Of a DNA stretch of 11,384 bases, positions 8,135 through 11,384 are shown piece by piece. Where the stretch lies: positions 1-11,384 of the forward strand of contig DEYX01000163.1 in the NCBI GenBank assembly GCA_002365025.1, read 5' to 3'. This stretch comes from Hungatella sp. UBA3147 (GTDB lineage: Bacteria; Bacillota; Clostridia; Lachnospirales; Lachnospiraceae). Position numbers and translations under genes: made by a program. The notes beneath the pieces were generated by a model that was not told the origin of the DNA, ran no database searches, and saw nothing but the letters and a program-made list of their open reading frames with translations. Every line of letters starts with the position of its first letter. Positions within the stretch are counted from its first letter, which is position 1.

Positions 8135-8163
8135 ACTTAACATATTTTTGTATGATATGTCAA
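8135..8163 (-). promoter_or_regulatory. Probable sigma-A promoter of the mannoside operon
   Basis: On the minus strand TTGACA (8158-8163) is a perfect -35 element. A 17-base spacer leads to TTAAGT (8135-8140) as -10, which matches the consensus at only three positions. A very AT-rich stretch lies upstream and could act as an UP element. Transcription would start near 8128, giving a leader of about 40 bases before the regulator start. Weak -10 elements are common in regulated promoters. Confidence 0.6.
8137..8163. repeat. Inverted repeat spanning the -35 to -10 region
   Basis: The arms ttaacatat (8137-8145) and atatgtcaa (8155-8163) are inverted copies matching at eight of nine bases, separated by nine bases. 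The repeat covers the whole core promoter, so a bound dimer would exclude RNA polymerase. It may be an operator for the operon regulator or another factor. In DNA this AT-rich, chance is possible. Confidence 0.35.
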
Positions 8164-8413
8164 TTATTTTTTTAATTTAAATATAAATTTGTATTTTTTA
8201 GATAGTTTTTAAATTATATTTTAGTAAATTTTTCCTTCTTTTTTCTTCATTTTAAAACATGATTTTTACTGTAAGGTTACAAAATCTGTATATCTATATG
8301 CCAATCAACCTCTGCTTCTCACCACTCCTCTTTTGTTTCATCATGGCAGCCACCTTGAATGTGTTCTTTGACAGCCTTGTATACAGTGATGGAGGCTGTT
8401 AAAACATACACCT
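8164..8413. other. Intergenic region: AT-rich block and unidentified open segment
   Basis: About 8164-8275 is extremely AT-rich (long T and A runs), with no coding signal; it is probably promoter-upstream DNA. From about 8276 to 8413 composition is more balanced. Here a minus-strand frame stays open for 30 codons (8411 to stop at 8319-8321), containing SITVYKAVKEHIQGG, and a second minus-strand frame is also open for about 34 codons. Neither has a convincing start, and I do not recognise either. A 6-bp inverted repeat (acagcc 8371-8376, ggctgt 8394-8399) lies inside. This may be a relic of a lost gene. Confidence 0.4.
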
Positions 8414-8448
8414 AAAAAAAAGAGACCTAACATTTATTAAGTCTCTTT
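8414..8448 (-). terminator. Intrinsic terminator after GH31 gene and HAD relic
   Basis: In the minus direction an 8-bp stem (AAAGAGAC pairing with GTCTCTTT; arms 8419-8426 and 8441-8448) closes a loop that can form three further pairs. The stem runs into eight consecutive T residues (the A run at 8414-8421 on the plus strand). It ends transcription of the GH31 unit before the promoter of the mannoside operon. It lies 12 bases beyond the stop codon of the HAD relic. Confidence 0.85.
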
Positions 8449-8459
8449 CACTCTTTTAC

Positions 8460-8645
8460 TCACACTACTTTCAACACAAGTTCCGACAATTTGTCAAAGT
8501 TCCAATCAACGCAAACTATCTCCGCCGAATCTTCCACTACTATATATTGCTCCGGAAGAATCCCCAGACGCTTTGCCGCCAGCAGATACATTCCGGGTCG
8601 GGTTTGGAACGGTTGTCCAAAATGCAACGGCACATCGGAAGAATT
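8460..8645 (-). pseudogene. Decayed HAD-family hydrolase (beta-phosphoglucomutase-like), 3' remnant
   Basis: The region after the GH31 stop encodes recognisable C-terminal HAD sequence split over two frames. One frame reads RSKPDPE, with the conserved motif III lysine. After a change near 8589-8593, the next frame reads MYLLAAKRLGILPEQYIVVEDSAE, written here as MYLLAAKRLGILPEQ followed by YIVVEDSAE. Its VVEDS (8526-8540) is motif IV. Adding one A to GAATG would restore a continuous KPDPEMYLLAAKRLG, so a one-base deletion is the likely lesion. After SAE the usual Gly-Ile and Ala-rich helix is absent, and the frame goes straight to DWNFDKLSELVLKVV and a stop, which suggests an internal deletion. 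Motif I (DxDGT) and the N-terminal half are missing. Such enzymes convert beta-glucose-1-phosphate and often accompany alpha-glucan enzymes. The fragment cannot be functional. Confidence 0.72.
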
Positions 8646-8684
8646 TTCACAAGACCTTCTCCATGTGCCGCCGCAGGTAAATTG

Positions 8685-11384
8685 TTAATTCCTATACAAT
8701 CTCACATCATCAATATGTACCGTGGTCCCACCGCCGGAAGAGCAATAGAACCCAATATCAATGGTACCATTTGTAACTAAAACATTGCCGGCCTCTATTT
8801 TGTGCCATCCGCTTCCCGCCTTTGGCATATCCACGTAGACCGCATTACCGCCGTAGTTTGAGATCTCCATACGGCCAATTCCCGGAGAGGTATTTACCAC
8901 CTTTACAAAGGCTTCCACCCGATAGCTTCCGTTTTCCACGTTAAGCCCCTGATGAATGCTTTGCTCATAAGCGGCTGCATGGTAGAAATACGCCCGTTTG
9001 TCGCCTTCCACCGGAGATTCCGGCTTATTCGTGCCGGAACCGGAATCAATGCCGTAAGCTAGAGCCTGGCCGCTGGGATGCCACTCCGTCCAGTTGGAAT
9101 CAAAGGAAGTGGGGCGCTCGAAATCCCCATTGTCCAATAGGTTTTCCGGATAAGCACCGGAATCAGCGGCGGACAGTGTCAATTTGTCAAGGTTGACGCT
9201 GCCGGAATTGCCCGCATCATAGCGAAGGGAAATCCGGTTTCTTCCCTTTGAAAGGGCCAGATTTGTGCTCACGGTCTGCCAGACGTTCCAGTTTCCGCCT
9301 GCACTGGAAAATTGCACGCTACCTGCATTGCTTCCATTTACATAAAGGTTTAAATCCTTCGTGCTCTGGTTCCCGTTGCTGTAACGGAAATCTGCGGTAT
9401 AGGTTCCGCTTTGCACCATATCGACGTCAAAGGCAACTTCCGCATTCTGGGAAACCATGGAATCCACAAAACCGCTTCCGCTGTAGAACCAATGATCCTG
9501 GTTTGACTTTGCAGCCCCGTAAAGGGGTGAGTTTTCTGCTTCTATTACGATACGTTCCGGCTCAAAGGGGACCGCCAGATAGTCAATATTTACAAAGCCA
9601 GTATCCCCTGCGTTAGGATCGTATTTGAATGTGATGCTGTTATTGCCCGCGGTGAGAGGCAGGAGTATTTTCACATCTTCCCAGGAATCCCAGCTTCCGG
9701 TTGGAGCTATGTCAGCCTGGCCGTAGTATGTGCCGTTGACGTATGCAGATAAAGTTTTTGCGGCCTTTGCGCCGTTGGAACAGCGCAGGGTCACCTCATA
9801 ATCTCCCGGATTTGCGGTTTTGGCATAGAAGGTCACTGCTGCCTGCTCCGCTTCCATACCATTCACAAAGCCAGTGCCGGAAAATCCCTTGTGGTCGCTT
9901 CCCACCTGGGGCTGGCCGGCTTCCGTCTTACCGGAAAGAGAAGCATATTCCGCCTCGTACTTCTGATCGGACAATGTGACTGCCGGGTTGCCGGATAAAA
10001 CCAGAGCGTCCGCATTTGACAGACCTGCCTGGGTTTTTATATAAGTGACTTCTCCGTAAATGTCCCTGGATTTTGCATATCCCGCCCCGTTTACCGCAAA
10101 AAGGGCATTTAGATCAGCGTATTCCTGTAATTGGGCGGCGTTTTTTGACACCTGTCCGGCGGCGCTGCCATGAACAGCTAAGTAGTAGTAATCCATGCCG
10201 TTTGTGTAGCTTCCGGATTTGGCGGATATGCCGATCTGAACCTGTCCGGAGTTTTTCTGGCCGGATATGGTCTGGGAGAAATATTTTCCGTTCTCATAGT
10301 CATAAGTAAGTCCGTCGTCATCATAATACCGGAACTCCGTCTTCTGGGCTGAAGGGAATATGTCTACAAAAACCCGTTCCGTTTCCTTCAGCCCCACATA
10401 GTCCTCTACATCCTGTGAGGGAATAATTGCCCCTTCCTTCACAAACAGAGGCAGGTCGGACCAGGACTGGGTGTCAAGGCTGTAAGGAATATATTGTCCT
10501 CCTTTATATGCGGTTCCCCTGTTGTAGTCAATCCAGTTTCCCTCTGGGAGGTAAATCCATTTGCAGGACTGCCCCCGCTCTGTAACCGGAGCCGCAAGGA
10601 GCCAGTCCCCCAACATCCATGCGTCCGAGTAATCCTTTACCTTGTCGTCCTGAGGATAATCAAACAGCAGAGGGCGCACCAGGCCCAAGCCGCTTTCATA
10701 AGCCTCTCTTTCATAGGCATAGAAATAAGGCATCAGGGAGTAGCGCAAGTGAATGGCTGCTTTTACATTTTCCTCTGCCGTATAGCCGTAATACCAGGGC
10801 TGGCGCTGTTGGTTTAGGTTGCCGTGTACCCGGAACACAGGCACAACGGATTCAAACTGGAGCCAGCGGGTGTAAAGCTCCGGACTGGGATTTTCAATGG
10901 TTCCGGAATTTTGATTAAAGCCTCCTCCGTCCGAACCCCATTTCGGCTGTCCGTTGTTTACAGTAGAAAGCAGAGCGGCCTTCTGTTCATTTAAACCAGC
11001 GGCCCAGGAAACCCGCTCCCCCTTGTAAAACTGAGTGGCAACGTCTCCTGACCATATGCTGGTGGCAAAGCGCTGGGTACCTGGATAGTAGTTTCTGCCT
11101 GTCTGCCACACACGGGTATTATTCTTGGAATAGTCCCGCTGTCCTTCATAAATAGACTGGGCAAGATGCAAGGTGTTATAGTTTCCGAACCAGTACTCAG
11201 CCCCATTGGAGGAAACCTTATCTGTTTCATCATTCCACCAGCCCACGATCCCCTTTGTAAATGCATCAATGGAGTGGTTCCACCACCAGGCCCGCTCCCC
11301 TGATTTGTAAGGGTCAATGCTGCGTACCGTGACAGGATAGAAATAATCCACATATTCATTGTGTCCCGGATAGAAATATCCGTT
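8685..11384 (-). CDS. Multimodular GH31 alpha-glucosidase/transglucosylase, C-terminal 899 residues
   Basis: The frame is open to the right window edge, so the 5' end (signal peptide, N-terminal domain and start of the barrel) is missing; internal GTG/ATG codons are not the start. Numbering from the edge, GIVGWWNDE places the likely nucleophile at D52, and QRFATSIWSGD places the likely acid/base at D114. DGGGF and FRVHG follow, as in GH31. A DUF5110-like segment (RVFVDIFP to YYDDDG) is near 337-357. Two CBM35/CBM6-like modules cover about 474-606 and 611-739. A third beta-sandwich (NLLDNGDFE to HIDDVRLY) covers 748-899. The WWNDETD active site resembles, from memory, the cycloalternan-forming and isomaltosyl/glucosyl-transferring GH31 proteins of Listeria and Bacillus. 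Secretion and alpha-glucan substrates are therefore likely but not shown. The relic HAD gene behind it fits an alpha-glucan locus. Confidence 0.9.
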   Translation of the reverse strand, partial: NGYFYPGHNEYVDYFYPVTVRSIDPYKSGERAWWWNHSIDAFTKGIVGWWNDETDKVSSNGAEYWFGNYNTLHLAQSIYEGQRDYSKNNTRVWQTGRNYYPGTQRFATSIWSGDVATQFYKGERVSWAAGLNEQKAALLSTVNNGQPKWGSDGGGFNQNSGTIENPSPELYTRWLQFESVVPVFRVHGNLNQQRQPWYYGYTAEENVKAAIHLRYSLMPYFYAYEREAYESGLGLVRPLLFDYPQDDKVKDYSDAWMLGDWLLAAPVTERGQSCKWIYLPEGNWIDYNRGTAYKGGQYIPYSLDTQSWSDLPLFVKEGAIIPSQDVEDYVGLKETERVFVDIFPSAQKTEFRYYDDDGLTYDYENGKYFSQTISGQKNSGQVQIGISAKSGSYTNGMDYYYLAVHGSAAGQVSKNAAQLQEYADLNALFAVNGAGYAKSRDIYGEVTYIKTQAGLSNADALVLSGNPAVTLSDQKYEAEYASLSGKTEAGQPQVGSDHKGFSGTGFVNGMEAEQAAVTFYAKTANPGDYEVTLRCSNGAKAAKTLSAYVNGTYYGQADIAPTGSWDSWEDVKILLPLTAGNNSITFKYDPNAGDTGFVNIDYLAVPFEPERIVIEAENSPLYGAAKSNQDHWFYSGSGFVDSMVSQNAEVAFDVDMVQSGTYTADFRYSNGNQSTKDLNLYVNGSNAGSVQFSSAGGNWNVWQTVSTNLALSKGRNRISLRYDAGNSGSVNLDKLTLSAADSGAYPENLLDNGDFERPTSFDSNWTEWHPSGQALAYGIDSGSGTNKPESPVEGDKRAYFYHAAAYEQSIHQGLNVENGSYRVEAFVKVVNTSPGIGRMEISNYGGNAVYVDMPKAGSGWHKIEAGNVLVTNGTIDIGFYCSSGGGTTVHIDDVRLYRN

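Noticed and set aside
8368..8396. Plus-strand TTGACA at 8368-8373 as a promoter
   Set aside because: There is no -10-like hexamer at normal spacing (GGAGGC there), and no plus-strand gene follows.
8371..8399. Six-base inverted repeat acagcc/ggctgt as a terminator or operator
   Set aside because: Short arms, a 17-base loop, no T run, and no position relative to a promoter that would make sense.
10991..11359. 122-codon minus-strand frame overlapping the GH31 gene
   Set aside because: It is in another frame of the GH31 coding sequence, whose own frame carries the catalytic motifs.
1..11384. CRISPR arrays, insertion sequences, tRNA/rRNA genes, phage genes
   Set aside because: No regularly spaced repeats, transposase sequences, terminal repeats or recognisable RNA gene sequences were seen.

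Overview
The window looks like chromosomal DNA from an anaerobic, low-to-moderate GC Firmicute, most likely a gut-type Lachnospiraceae/Clostridia. The support is strong GGAGG-type ribosome binding sites, a lipoprotein ABC importer of the LplA/LplB/LplC type without its own ATPase, a LacI-family regulator, and AT-rich intergenic DNA. This placement is inferred from gene style only. Every gene I can support lies on the minus strand.

Right part (11384 down to about 8414): the 3' portion (899 codons) of a large multimodular GH31 enzyme whose 5' end lies beyond the window. It has a GH31 catalytic core with both catalytic aspartates, a DUF5110-like region, two CBM35/CBM6-like modules and a third C-terminal beta-sandwich. 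Its active-site sequence resembles the secreted alpha-glucosyl/isomaltosyl transferase branch of GH31. Just after its stop codon lies a decayed fragment of a HAD hydrolase of beta-phosphoglucomutase type, with a frameshift and an apparent internal deletion. A clear intrinsic terminator follows.

Middle (about 8413 to 8090): an intergenic stretch with an unidentified 30-codon open segment, a very AT-rich block, and a TTGACA promoter overlapped by an inverted repeat and followed by a tandem repeat. These are good candidates for the control region of the next operon.

Left part (8089 down to 1): a six-gene operon in the order LacI-type regulator, two CUT1 permeases, a substrate-binding lipoprotein, GH38 alpha-mannosidase and GH2 beta-mannosidase (cut off by the window edge). 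The importer would bring a mannose-containing oligosaccharide into the cell. There, cytoplasmic GH38 would remove alpha-mannosyl residues and GH2 would split the beta-mannosyl link. Having both enzymes together points to N-glycan-type fragments (Man-alpha on Man-beta-GlcNAc) or similar mixed mannosides, which is an inference. A hairpin between the binding protein and GH38 probably lowers enzyme expression relative to the importer. A 20-codon ORF sits in the GH38-GH2 gap and overlaps the GH2 start in an ATGA arrangement.

I see no phage, transposon, CRISPR, tRNA or rRNA. The mannoside operon is a recognisable sugar-utilisation locus. The less ordinary items are the HAD relic behind the GH31 gene, the coupled mini-ORF, the shortened regulator hinge, and nine bases at the left edge identical to the end of an Illumina adapter.
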